A stretch of 64,000 nt of DNA, from contig NC_059473.1 of NCBI RefSeq assembly GCF_018139145.2, positions 248,001-312,000 on the forward strand, read 5' to 3'. Under the pieces are notes generated by a model that was not told where the DNA came from, did not search any database, and saw only the letters and a list, made by a program, of their open reading frames with translations. Within the stretch, counting starts at the first letter, position 1. Every line of letters begins with the position of its first letter. Source of the DNA: Gymnogyps californianus. Its lineage: Eukaryota > Chordata > Aves > Accipitriformes > Cathartidae. This document shows, piece by piece, positions 1-11,720 of the stretch. The translations under genes were made by a program, and so were the position numbers.

Positions 1-252
1 TAGTTTTTACAGGTGCCTGCAGGAATAAGCACAGATCCTTTGCAAACCAGAGTGACACAGCAAACACCGCTACGGCAGACCGACACCACCTCGAGACAGA
101 GCGAACTCTGCCTATGCAAAACACAGACCCTACCTACGGAAAAAAGAGACTTGTTTTCACCGCTCTCCTAAGCTATATCCCTGCTTTCTCAGGACGACAG
201 GCTGCCTCTTCCAAGGCGTCACAAGGCTGCTGGCTTGAACTCGGTGCGTGAT

Positions 253-280
253 CAGCCCCAGCCCCAGCCCCAGCCCCAGC
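253..280. repeat. CAGCCC simple repeat
   Basis: About four and a half tandem copies of the hexamer CAGCCC. This is an ordinary short GC-rich microsatellite and is likely to vary in copy number. Confidence 0.85.
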
Positions 281-1995
281 TCCCTCTGGGAGAGTGCCGC
301 AGTCAGCTCTCTGCTGATCCCACAGCACCCTGCGCTTACTCGCGCCCTTCGAACGTCATCACGTCTCCTCCCGACCCTTTCTCAGTTTATCAGCGTTTCT
401 GAATACCAGTCTGCTCCTCCAGATGTAACCCCAGGACCCTCAATGCTTCACGTTACCTGCACATCCGACAGGTCCTCAGTGTTACCTGCTAATGGTTTGG
501 GGATTATTTAATCCAATTCTTCAGCTACCACACCATGAAGTTCATTGTGTCCAGGCTCAATTGGGAGGCTCCTCAGCTAGCTAATTACCCCGTCGCTCGT
601 TCTTGCCTTACCTCAGGCTGAGACTTTGCCATTTTTCTTAGTGTTATATGCATTAGTCATGCGCTTGCCAATGACCATCTCAGTGAAGACTGATACACAC
701 GCTGTCCCAAGAAGCTTGATAAATCACTTACTTTCTAAAAACAGTCAGGGCTCCCATTTATGGCGACGAAGTAAACGCCCGGAGCCTCCCAACTGGGCCC
801 TTACATCGCTTCTCCTTCGCTTCTGGTGAGCAGACGAAGCCCGACTCGTTTCAGGGCCAAGCACCGACGTTTTGGTTTTGGCCCCTGCCCGCACAACACA
901 GGGCACAGCCTCTGCCCAGCCACGCGGCCATCGCACCCACGGTCCTCCTCAAGGGAGGGGGTACAGGCCATCGAACCGGGGGGCTCACCACGTGAACGCT
1001 ACTTATAGCTTTGCTCATTGTCGCGGCTTACAGCACGAAAACATTCGGATGGCAACTGCAAACCGTACTCTGAGCCAGCTGAATACCGGAGACGGCCATA
1101 GAAAGAACTGGATGCAGCAAGCAAGATCCTCCGCTGACAGACACCCACCACGGCCCTGTCTAAACCGAGGGCGCTCCAGCGATTAGCACGAACTGAGGAT
1201 CTCCAGTTGACTGCGGTGGTCTGCCACGAACTGACTCCAGCAGAAAGTCCGTCACTACGCCTCTTTGAAACGGAATGCCGGGGGCTGAGATCAGTGAAAC
1301 TGAGATTTCTGGCTCTCCAGCACAGCCCAGACAGAGTGCACGCTTTTTGTTCCCTACATCTCAACTTCTGAATTTCACGGGAAGAAGCTCAAGAGATTTT
1401 TGTCTCCTTTTTAATTACCTATATAGCGCCGTTTTTCCATCTTGCTCTCATTTTGTCCAGAAGAGCATCCTCAATGGAGGAGCTCAGTGCTGTTCAGGGG
1501 ATTCAGCCGGAAAACGAGCGCTGTCAGGGTCCAGATCCTTGGCAAATCCATGCACAAGCCTTGCTTTGAGCAGCCGGTAGCCCCGGCAGGACGGAGGGCC
1601 AAGGACCATCCTCCGACGTGCGGCAGAGCTGGGTCACGGTGGGCTGCGGGCTGCCCTTTCCTCCGGAGTTTCGCTTACGGATTTCAGTGTTGCTTTTCCG
1701 TTTTTGTCCTGGCTGGTTTCTATGCAAAAAAAGATACTTAAAGACTTCTGTGGTTTTACCGCTGGTTAGCTGTATTTATTCCCTGGTGAACTACACCGAG
1801 CTGGAGGAGCACCACAAAGCCTGGAGTCCCGCTAGCTGGCAGGAGAGAAGACAGTCAGCCATGTTGTGGTGAGCGCGTTCTCCTCGCACGTGCTCGCTCT
1901 GTCTGTCTGCGTGCATATCGCTTTCCCGGCTGGCACCGAAATACAAACTGACACATGGGTTCTGTTTACGTGCCTATAAAAAGGTCTTACAGAGG

Positions 1996-2093
1996 CTACA
2001 CACACATATCTGTACGTACAAGCATGTACTTTTCTATATGCACACATATGTACATACGTCCCCCACGCATACACATGCAATACTACATATATT
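1996..2093. repeat. ACATA/TGTAC-rich low-complexity tract
   Basis: A degenerate run of CACACA, ACATAT, TGTACGTACA and ACATATG words with strong purine/pyrimidine alternation. Such tracts can adopt Z-DNA. No clean repeat unit is present, so this is probably a decayed microsatellite. Confidence 0.6.
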
Positions 2094-3785
2094 TATTTGT
2101 CTGAAGTAGGAGAGCCTCATGACAAAGGGGAATCAGTGCATTTGGTCTTATACTATGATTATTGGGGAAAAGTGAACAAGCATCACATGCAGATGAAACA
2201 AAGTACACGGCCGGTTCCTCTGCAGTTACACGTTTTGCTTTATGGTGACAGGCAGGCTTAGAGCCTCATCTCCGGCATAAAAATCCTATCAATCAATGTC
2301 AGCACAATATTCATACATCAGAAAGACAACACTGGCTTTAAATAGGTACCAGCAGTTGCAGAAGACAAGGCGCTTCCAGAACTCCATCTCCGAAGAGCCT
2401 TTTATCTCTCTCAGAAACTGAAAGCCCCTAAATATAGGACTACTATTAAAAATTCATGAGCTTCAGCAGCTATTTATCAAAGTCCTGGAAATAGGATATT
2501 TCCATGATGGTGAATGGCTTGACATTCATTACTAATAAGCAAATGCGCACTTTATTACCATTTTAGAACAGAACATTGCTACCGATGCCCAAGGAACATC
2601 GCACTGGCGCTCGGAGTTAGCATTAGGCTTCGCTGCAATACGCGCGTTATTTCTGCCATCGGGACGCCTCACGCTCATGAGTTCACAAACGACGCCGCTG
2701 ATGCCCGCTTTGCGGAGCACGTCCGCGCAAGGCTGCTAAGAAGGTCGGGGCGCTGCTTTGGTGCTCCTCTTGAGTAACCACACTCCAGACCATACAACAC
2801 GCCTTCCTCCCAGTTACCGAATGCTCTCCCCAGAGCAAAGCCACGTTGCAGAACGGCAAAGACCGCAGCAGAGCCCCAGCTTCTCAGTGGCAGAAGCCAC
2901 CGCAAATATGCAGCGTCGCCCTGCTAATTGCACGGTGGCAAATCAGCAGGTAATGACTGCATCACGAGTGCTGCTACAGTCCCGGGGCAGACGAAGACGC
3001 CGACTGGGATGCTGCCTTCATTATCCAAGGCAGCTCCTTTTACCCCCCGCTTGCAGTCTCCTACTGCAATGACTTGACCTTAAAGGTTTAATCAGAATAC
3101 AGCCTTACTTTCATATAGAAGAGGTGAAAGAACTGTTCCTCTCCATGATGGTTTAAATTTTTTACATCTTTTATATACACAAGCTTTTATACACCTTTTA
3201 TGTTGACATGGAAGAAGTATTCGCTGCTGCCTGCTGGGATGGCAGAAAGGAGAAGCAGAAAGGAAGGAGTAACACCGTCACCTCCCTCACACGTCAAGAG
3301 AAAACTGGACACAAAAACTGGGTGGTTGGATTTCAGTGGATCCCTGAGAATCTGTTCTTCCCAAAGGGGTTCTTGGGGTAACTTGACCAACAGCCGTCAC
3401 CCTGCAAGCGTACACGTGCCTGTATCTGTCACTACGCCTTTGGGACACAAGTCAGGAAGCTCTGACTAAAATGATGTAGGATCACATCCCCCGGGGCCAG
3501 TCTGGCCTTAAAGTTGTGGCAATCTGTGGAATTCAGGAAAACTCAGGACTGCCTGATTGTAGCAAATGAAGAAATCGTAAGGGGAAGAATGGTTTGAAGC
3601 CACTGTCCCAAGAAGGTATGACTGTATCACGACTGTGAAGGACTTGGGCAACAACTGCATTACAGGATTGCTGTTGATCCCCTGGCAGGAACACGTGGGA
3701 AACGCAGCCGTAGCTCAGAAACTACACCTGGTGCCTGCACACAGCTCAGCAGGACCACAAAATCAAAGAGTGGTTGACGTTCGCC

Positions 3786-3910
3786 AGGACGTCGGGAGAC
3801 GGTCTGGTCCAAGCCCTGCTCGAGGAGGGTCACCCAGAGCAGGCTGCCCAGGGCTGGCTCCAGTCAGGTTTTGGATCTCTCCAAGGATGGAGACTCCACA
3901 ACCTCCCTGA
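3786..3910 (-). mobile_element. CR1 LINE 3'-end relic
   Basis: Read on the minus strand, this matches the remembered consensus of the CR1 3' region. It contains the complement of GGATGGAGACTCCACAACCT, the 'caaggatggagactcc' block, and a 'ggtcacccagagcaggctgcccagg' block just upstream on the plus strand. CR1 is the dominant non-LTR retrotransposon of birds and reptiles; most copies are 5'-truncated like this one. The fragment stops abruptly around 3910, before the part that would encode reverse transcriptase. The terminal 8-base tandem repeat is not recognisable, so this is an old, truncated copy. Confidence 0.85.
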
Positions 3911-6154
3911 AAAATACCATTGGAATTATTCTGCCAAAGATCGACAGTACGCCAGAAGAGCAGTCTTCGGCCTTCTGAAGTCCATCCTGGCAAACTGGGG
4001 AAAGCCAAACATGATTTCCCGCTTGTTTCTGAGTTTGAAAAAGAAACAGAGAAAAACTCCTTTCTTGTTCACAAATAAATAAATCATTCCCTCAACACCG
4101 TTTTTCCCCTGTCTTTAATTTTTACATCTTTTGCCGCTCACACCTTTAATATCATTCCAAAACAACACTCTAACAACATTACTAAGCTTTATGTTCTGGC
4201 AAGCTATGGCTGTCATTTGAGAGACATTATTTAAAATGTTTTATCCTTTTCCCTTCTACATTTTTTTGAAGCATGCAAGGAAAAGCTTTTCAGGACTGGT
4301 GACAGCAAAGGCATACTCTTATTCACAGAAATATTTTATTTTTGGCATTATTCCCTCCAGGCACCTACTTCCTTCCCAACGAGGCAGAGCTACAGGGCAG
4401 AATCTCGGCTGGTCTAAATGAGTCCCTTGGCACAGGCTTACAGAGGCTGGGCAGAAGAGTCCTGGCCCAATAGATGTGTGTCCCCCTCCCATGTCATTCA
4501 TCTGTGACTAAAATGTGTGACGCCAGCAATGAAACCCTAAGCGAGACCGTGAAATCAGCGCTGGGGATTTGCAAGGTTGCTCCGCCAACTCACCTGTCCT
4601 GCGAGCCCCACATCGCACGAAAGGCTGCACGTCTTAGCAGCGAAGGACGACGTAAACCATGATTTACAGCCAGCGAGAGAAGGAGGGGGAGAAAACTCTG
4701 CGGGAGTGCCAAGCTGACGCCGCAAGAGCAACTGAGCTTGCAAAGCCCCTTGTTCGGAGCGTTCGCATTGAGACGGCTGGTGCAGCGTACAGCACGGGCT
4801 GGGGTTTTCCACTGCTGCTTTCCTGTGTTCAAACACCAGGAAATTCAGGAGGGAAAGGGGAGAAGCTGAAAGAAATAATGGTGCAGTGAACATGCGTCAC
4901 TTATGAGCGCCACTAAATGGGTCAGTTGAGCTGGAAAGTTCTCTGAACCAACACACGTGTAATTACCCGAGCTTGTAACAAGCTACATGCACATCAGCAC
5001 ATGTTTAAACCCCATTCAGCAATGTGCTGGGGCACATGTGTAATCACCTTCAAGGACATAAATACCCTGGGACTACTCACAGGCTTAAGGACTAAGCATA
5101 TAAAGACAGGTGTTTCTAAACCAAGGCTTTAGAGGATGCACAGGATACGGTTAATTCCTCTCCTAGGCTTGCACAAGGTTTAGCTGACAAACAGGCACCG
5201 ACATTAACTCCTGGAAAGGCGAAGGAAGGGCAATGCTTTGTACAGAGGCTGGGCTGAGGAAGGCAGCCAGTACAGACGGACCACTCGTTACACTTCACCT
5301 AACATTCGACATCAGTCCTCCCCACTGCAAACTACATTGGCTTTTTCTGGCCCTGCCTGCACGGAGAATAAACGATGGGCATCTGAACCTTTTTATACCG
5401 GGAAACTTCTGCCGTGGTCCCTACCCACACGCTCCTTGCTCTCCCCCACTTCTTTGTCCCTTTCTTTTTCCAGCCTGAACAAACCCACACCTTCAGGTAT
5501 TTAGTACGGTTTCCTAACCTTCGCCTCATTCTAGCGGTGCGCTCGGGGCTGCCCCCAGCCTGCCTATGCCCCTGGGTAAGGGGATGCTCAAACTGCACAG
5601 CACATCCCAGCGGAGGCCTCGCCAGCCAGCAACACAGCCTCCGATGCCTTACCTCCGAGGAGGAGCACCCATCCACCAGCTGCCCTGGGCAGCTTGTGGT
5701 CCCCACCACGATCTACGGATCTTACTCTGCTGTTTAACCAGGTACCATCCACTTTGTTTCCTATACTGCGTTTGCGCCTGCAATGTTTCGGTACAATCCC
5801 TCACGCACATTCATTTACTGGTAACTGCACTTTGGTTTTTCATTATGTTCAAACAAGCTATCCAGTTTATCAAAGTCACTGAGTCCAAACCTTGCCCTCA
5901 GAGATCTTCCAGCTCTTTGAAGTCTGGTATGATTTGGAAACTTTGCGAGCACTGTCTGCGTTCAAAAGCTTGGATGACGAGAAACACTGAACCCAACCAA
6001 AACCAAGGCAGCCTGGCATAGGTATCCCCTCGAAACGCCTTTCAGTTTACAGGACGCCACTGAGAACTGCTCTCCCGCTGCTGTTTCCCACTCAGTCCTG
6101 CACCCGCTCCAGCATTTCCCTAAACCGCCTACGTGAGCATCGTGGGGGGGAGAA
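3911..6154. other. gene-free stretch between CR1 relics
   Basis: No supportable gene. A strong minus-strand GTGAGT donor motif occurs just below 4594, but only a 39-base exon with a moderate acceptor could be paired with it. A probable CR1 tail fragment is listed separately at 5645-5700. The rest appears unique. Confidence 0.55.
5645..5700 (-). mobile_element. possible CR1 3'-tail fragment
   Basis: On the minus strand the words 'agctgcccagggcag', 'tggtggatg' and 'ctcggaggt' follow the order and spacing of the CR1 3' segment (gctgcccagggaagtggtgga, then tccctggaggt). The match covers only about 55 bases and is interrupted, so chance similarity is possible. It lies about 450 bases from a reverse-transcriptase relic on the same strand, so the two could be parts of one decayed insertion. 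Confidence 0.35.
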
Positions 6155-6400
6155 TCCAGACACAGTCGCTGCTTCTTCCCTCCTCATCCGCGCGAGGCCA
6201 GTAATCCTGTCCCAAAAGGACATGAGACTGCTACAACGCAATGTGTGCTTGGTAAGTCCACGTCGGTTGTTTTTATTATCCTCTAAGAGCTTACAAACTG
6301 ATTGTTTAATAATTTGTTCTAATATCTCCTCAGTGACCTGAGTTAGGCTGTCTGGCTGCTTAACTCCCTTCACCCTCATTTTCCCTCGTATTCCCCATCG
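6155..6400 (-). pseudogene. CR1-type reverse transcriptase relic
   Basis: The minus-strand reading frame spanning 6092-6514 contains a segment, roughly its residues 41-120, that follows the CR1 ORF2 reverse-transcriptase order. A degenerate 'KMRVKGVKQPDSLT' stands where CR1 has the KKEDPGNYRPVSLT type motif. Then come 'EEILEQIIKQ' (EQILL type), 'RRGLTKH' (QHGFTKG type) and 'SFWDRITGL' (AFYDEVTGL type). The catalytic FADD block is absent and the 3' part of the domain is lost, so it cannot be active. The frame staying open over 140 codons is probably luck. Confidence 0.7.
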
Positions 6401-7292
6401 TGTTTGCCCTCCTCCAGTCCCAAGAGACGGCCTGTCCTCCACAAAGTCTCCACAACAACTGCCGACGTGTTTAGAGATAACACTGACTAGTTCATTACAC
6501 GTTTCAAAGTGCATTTCATCACGTCTGTTGGATAGAATACATCCAACTTACCTAAAGCACCTTTCACAAAGACGCTACGAGTGAACCGTCAGTCCTCCTT
6601 TTCTCCTAAAAGTGTCCTTCCAGTACATCCCATCGGAAGCCCTCCATCCTAAGCTGGCACGCTAAGGCGGTCTCCCACTTATCCGATCTCCTAGCAGTCT
6701 CCTCTGACGTACCACCACCCCAAGCTCGAGGCCAAAGATCTCCTTGGCCCCCTCGACGGTGCACCCTCACGGCAGGGTGCTGCCGACAAGGACTGGCTAA
6801 GGACGTAGCGTCAGATCGCCACGTACGCGAGCTCCCATCGCTGCCTCTCCAGCGGCTCCCAGCGCAGCCCAGGCTACAGCCTGACCACAGGGGCTTTGCT
6901 CGGCTTGGTGAACGTTACAGGGACCTGGGCGCCAGGCTCCAGCCCCACAGCAGGGCTCCAGCCGGGCTCTGCCGTGCACGTCCAGGCAGGGGTTTTCCTC
7001 CTCGGCGCCTTCTCCCGGCTGAACGTCAGTCGGAGCACAAGAAATCCTGGGAGACGAACGCACGCCGTCACGGCACTCTGTACTCCGCGAGGCCTTCCGG
7101 CCTTTAATGCCCGAGAGGGACAACGGCGCGCACGTGATTTGCTTCCTCCTCCTTTAGAGAAAATAAAGGAGGAAAGGAAAAAAAAGAGGAAACTACAAGG
7201 GCAGCTGTAATTGCACGTAAATCCCCACACGGGCAGGACTATTTTGTATGTGGCTAGAGACAGGACCATCTGTTTTACAAAGATACCAGGCT

Positions 7293-7325
7293 CTTTTTTT
7301 CTTTTTTCCTTTTTTTTTTTTTTTT
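7293..7325. repeat. T-rich tract
   Basis: Nearly pure thymine, interrupted by C at a few positions. No transposon body adjoins it, so it is treated as a simple homopolymer expansion. Confidence 0.85.
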
Positions 7326-10300
7326 ACCCCAATTATATTCTTTTCCTCCCTAAATGGAAGCACTGCCGTGGTAATATCAAGAGTCTTAAAATAAGATTAC
7401 CTTTTTAAATGAGAGAGTCTTTCAAGCAGGATTATACCTTAACAGCAGCCAACTAGGCTTGCAATCAGTTTCACTGGATATGCTTACAACTTCATTACTC
7501 TGGAAGAGGCTACGTTCACGGAGCGACAAATGAGAAGCGTTTACATGATGGCAGACAAGCTCAAAGAAAGCCTTCTCCTCCGGCTTCTCCGACCCTGAGC
7601 ACGCCCAGAAAGGCACGCTGGTGCTCCTCCAGAGCTTCGTCCACCACCAGCTTTAACGATGCTAGCGATACCAGCCCCTCAATCCCCAGCATTTTCCCCA
7701 AAAGACGGGGAGAAGTTGTGCAGAGCGAGATGGAGCTGCTTAGACGTGCCCGAAGAGGAGGAGGAAGGGCGGTCTCTGCTTCAGAGGTACCACCAGCCAG
7801 ACACGCAGCTGAGGAAGGAAAAGCCCGCTGGCAGGAAGGGGACCCCCGCACAGCACAGCAGTCTGTAAGGGGGGGTTTCAAACTATTTCTCCTCTTGCGA
7901 CCCTCCTAGCTCTGCTTTCTGCAGCAAAATCCTATGTCATCACAAGGTCTGCTTCTCAGGGTGGTGCTTGCATTACTTACAAGTTACAGCTACAGCTGGA
8001 GATAGAACAGCAGCATCACAGAGATGTTTTCCTATCAAAGCCTTATTCAATACCTTCCACTTTTACGTCAAACATCACACACCTCATCGCCCTATCCCCC
8101 TTCTGCTGTCCTGCCTTCCAAAATGGAAAAATAAAAAAAGGCGGCATTCCCATCCTCACGGAAAGTTTCTTTGTCTGAAGGGCTGCATCCCTGAAGAAAC
8201 AAGACGTGAAATACGCATTTTGTACAGACCCTGCCTGCTGTTCGGCAGGGCTGGAGCCGGCGAATAGATGCGTGAATCGAAAAGAATCTCCCGCTACGCA
8301 TTGCTTTTCATGAAGCAAATGCCAGAGACCCTTTATAGCAGCGCACTACTGTGCAGACCAGCACCAAGGGCCGCTAGCTCACCTCCTGCACTGGGGGCTG
8401 TGGGTGCTCTCTTGGGATGACAGACCCACCCAGTTCACCTGCAGCCTGCCGGGTTCAGGCAGGGCTCCCACGCAGGGCTCTCCGCTGCCTTCAGCTGCTG
8501 TGCCCAAATATTTGCGACGTACAAACTGAAAACTCCACGGCCGTTGTCTGCATCCCAATTTACAGGAAATCCATCCATTCCATCTTAAGCATTTGCAAAC
8601 ACAATTAAGAGGGCGCTTCGTTAAAAGTGAGGCGCTACCTTGTTGCCTGCTGTACAGGCACCTGTGGAGGACAGGGCTGATTCCTGTGATCCGCTCTGGA
8701 AACGTGCACCAGCACTCTTCCTGAAGCTCTTTGGGAGCTTCCTGATCCACGGTAAAAATGCAAGTGTTTAAACGTCAAGCTTTTCATATTGCAAATTCAC
8801 TGAATCCCACAAGTGCAACTCCATTTCTTCATAACGTACGCCCAATGCTGTCATAAGAAGTGGACTAGGGCTGCTGAAAACATTAATACAGGGAAAAATC
8901 CACTTGCATAGCATGTGGCTTTCAGTTTTAATGGCTATAAGGAGATAAAACACATGTAAAGCAAAGCTAAGGCAGATGCTAAGCATCTCCCTTCATTTTA
9001 CCAGGCTAGAGACAAAGCACTGTATCGCTAAGGATGCTGAGCCAGAGGCCTCGCAACACGCTGGCTGGCAAAGGCACAGGGAGGAGAAACGGCTGAGGCG
9101 GTCCGGCGAAGGAGGACATAAACAAGCCGTGGGATGTGAGCGGGTATTTAAAGGTAATACCCCGCAAACGGCTGCGGCAAACAAGCCAGGCTTTGAGTTG
9201 TTTCTGGTGATTCAGTGTGCGAGAAAGAGGCTTTCCTCAGCCCCAAAACGATGCAGGCACCGAAGAGGTAACTGCACAGGCTAATTTCCTCTTCTGACCT
9301 ATATGCCTCCGTGTCACGCTCGGGGAACAAATGCTAGGCACTTCCAAAACGCTTCAGGGAGGTTTAGCTAGAAGGGCAATGGATTTCAGTGGCAATCGCA
9401 CAGCTAAATACCACGTACCCCTTGGTGGCATAACCTTTGCATAACTGTTACACTTTTCTGCAGTGAATGATCTGCAAACAGCCTTACAAAGGCCCTCTCA
9501 TCCTCTCTCCCGCACAAACATTCCCATTTCACGGGTGCACCCGCTAAGAAGCGCCGTGCGCCCCAAAGCAGCCTCCGACGGCGCGTTTCCAGGCGCCGTT
9601 CTAGCAATGCAGAAGCCCAAGCACAGCATCTCTTTCTGCTGGGCTGCCAGTCAAAACCGAGGCAGGGAGCCGGAGGGGATCGGGAGCCTGTCTCCCACTG
9701 CGTGCCTCACGCTTGTCACCCGTGACCGTCTCCCCTCGGGGACTAAGCCAGCCTTCCCAGCAAGGCTGTCGTTTATACGGGGAGGACTTATGGAGACGTG
9801 TGTGCGCAGTGACTGGAAGTCCTGCCGGCAGCGGAAACTCTGGGTGTTTGTAAGAGACAGAGGGCATAACGCAACACTCAACGCTGCCAAGCTTCATGGC
9901 GCAAGACTGCTCAGCACTCGGCTGTCACTGGGATCTCTAGGAAATGGGCACGAAACAGCGAAGAATACTGTGGCTGAAGCGGTCTTGGAAAACGGGATTG
10001 CTTACAGGCAGGCAAGGCGCTCCTGTGCATGCTAACAACCCACTTTATGGCAGGGTCCTCCAAAATGCCCGGATGGCTTCAACGGAAAAGCACTGCTGAA
10101 AGGCAAGAGAGTTTCTCGGGAGCTTGGAGCAGATTCATCTCCCTGAAGTGCAGGGGGCTGACAGCCAGCCTCTGCTCCTCAGCCAGCCTAGCCCAGAAGC
10201 GATGCCTGCAAAGGCAGCCAGTGAGACTGGTCCAGACCGGGCGTGCAACACAGGGGTGCCTACAGGCAGGCGAGATGCTCAGCTCCTGCACCAGCTCTGC

Positions 10301-11486
10301 TCTCCCTAGAGTCAACGGCGAGACTTGAATCGACTTCAGCAGCATACTGCTCAGCACCGACAGTGTACATACTGACACATACATTAGCAGCACTGCCATA
10401 CCCTTCTTAGTCACAAGTAGCTCAGAGGACTCTTCATAGTAGTAAGCTTTGTAATCACACGGTTAGCTTCAGATCCAAGGGTCTTCCTTGAACCTTACAC
10501 CCCTCTCGCCCCTGCCAAAGAAAGCGGAGGACAAAATACACGAAGCACAGCTCTGTTATCAGAGATGAGAACGAGATAGTAACCAAACAGGTCCCGACTC
10601 AGAAAGATTTTGCTGGTGAAGGAAGGAAAAAGTGATCCACAACATTTTATATACAGTGCTGCTATCGGCATCTCTGGGGCTAACCCGGATTTCCTAAAGC
10701 ACAATGGGGTGGCAAGAGAGTTCACTGTCACATGGGTGAGACGCAGGGACGTTTAAGAGCAAAAGAGAAGATGACACCACGTTGCTCGGCAGAGTCTCCC
10801 GTCGTGTCTCAGAAACACAGCCAGAATTTTGAGAGGCTTAAAAAGCCAGCGAGCTAACAAACATTATATGTCCAATCAGCCGTTCGGCTCGCAGGGGAGC
10901 AGAGTGGATGCAAACAGGAGGAAGAGGCAGTGAATCGTGAGCAGCGAGGCAGCTCTTCCCGTATGTAAGCAGACTGAGGTGCCAGCGCACAAATCAGGCC
11001 TGGCTGAAACTAGTGCATGCATTAGCATCTTCTCATGCCACCTCCTGCAAGCTCTGAGCCATTTCTAATTCTGTCAGATCCCTCCTAGGTCAAAAGTTAG
11101 ACATGCCTTTCATGAAGGCTCAAAACCTAGACACACGAGACCTTCAAAACGCAACCGATTTCCTTCCCCCGGTTATCATTTCACATCAGTCAGAAGGAAA
11201 AAATTATTACAGGGTGATAGCGTTGAAAACAGAGTTGCTGAGAAGGGGTCTAGCAAACTAATCCCATTGCTCTGCATGAACTAGCAGGACAGTTTGCTCC
11301 CGCGCTTCTGCAGACAGCTCGTCGCATCTGGGAGGGCGAGCCTGCTCAAGTTAGGGCAGCCCGTGCAATCCCAGTGCTGAGACACGCTGGCGGGGCAGCC
11401 AGGTCTCTCTTGTACACCATCACCCTGCTGCCCTCTGTGCATCGTGAGCCTTGCCCTTCCTGCAACCCAGGCAGGAAATAAAACCT

Positions 11487-11515
11487 AAAACAAACAAACA
11501 AACAAACAAACAAAA
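11487..11515. repeat. AAAC microsatellite
   Basis: About seven tandem copies of AAAC. A second array of the same unit lies about 180 bases downstream, which suggests a shared A-rich seed or independent slippage. Confidence 0.9.
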
Positions 11516-11696
11516 CCCCAAACCCCCTCTTTTTCCTTCCTGCCTCCTGCCACTTTCTTTCCTCTTTCTCCTAGCTCTAGGACATCGATTCCTTCCACCG
11601 AGTTCCCTCTGCTGATGGCCTGGGGAAGGCGAGCATCCCCTCCGCCTCCCTCCTGCCCAGCGGCTGCCCACATTGCAGCAGATTGAGAAGGGGGGG

Positions 11697-11720
11697 AAAA
11701 AAACAAACAAACAAACAAAC
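11697..11720. repeat. AAAC microsatellite, second array
   Basis: Six tandem copies of AAAC following a run of G and A, then grading into a degenerate CCAA/AACCC stretch up to about 11755. Confidence 0.9.

Larger units (their letters stand above)
1..3785. other. gene-free stretch, unique DNA
   Basis: I see no supportable gene or recognisable transposon here. The stretch holds a short CAGCCC repeat (253-280), a purine/pyrimidine-alternating tract (1996-2093) and an AT-rich block (2430-2570). Reading frames are all under about 125 codons and overlap on both strands, as expected by chance. Confidence 0.6.

Noticed and set aside
8384..8530. Minus-strand frame ending at a GAG|GTGAGC donor
   Set aside because: The only acceptor available has a purine-interrupted tract, and the translation is not recognisable.
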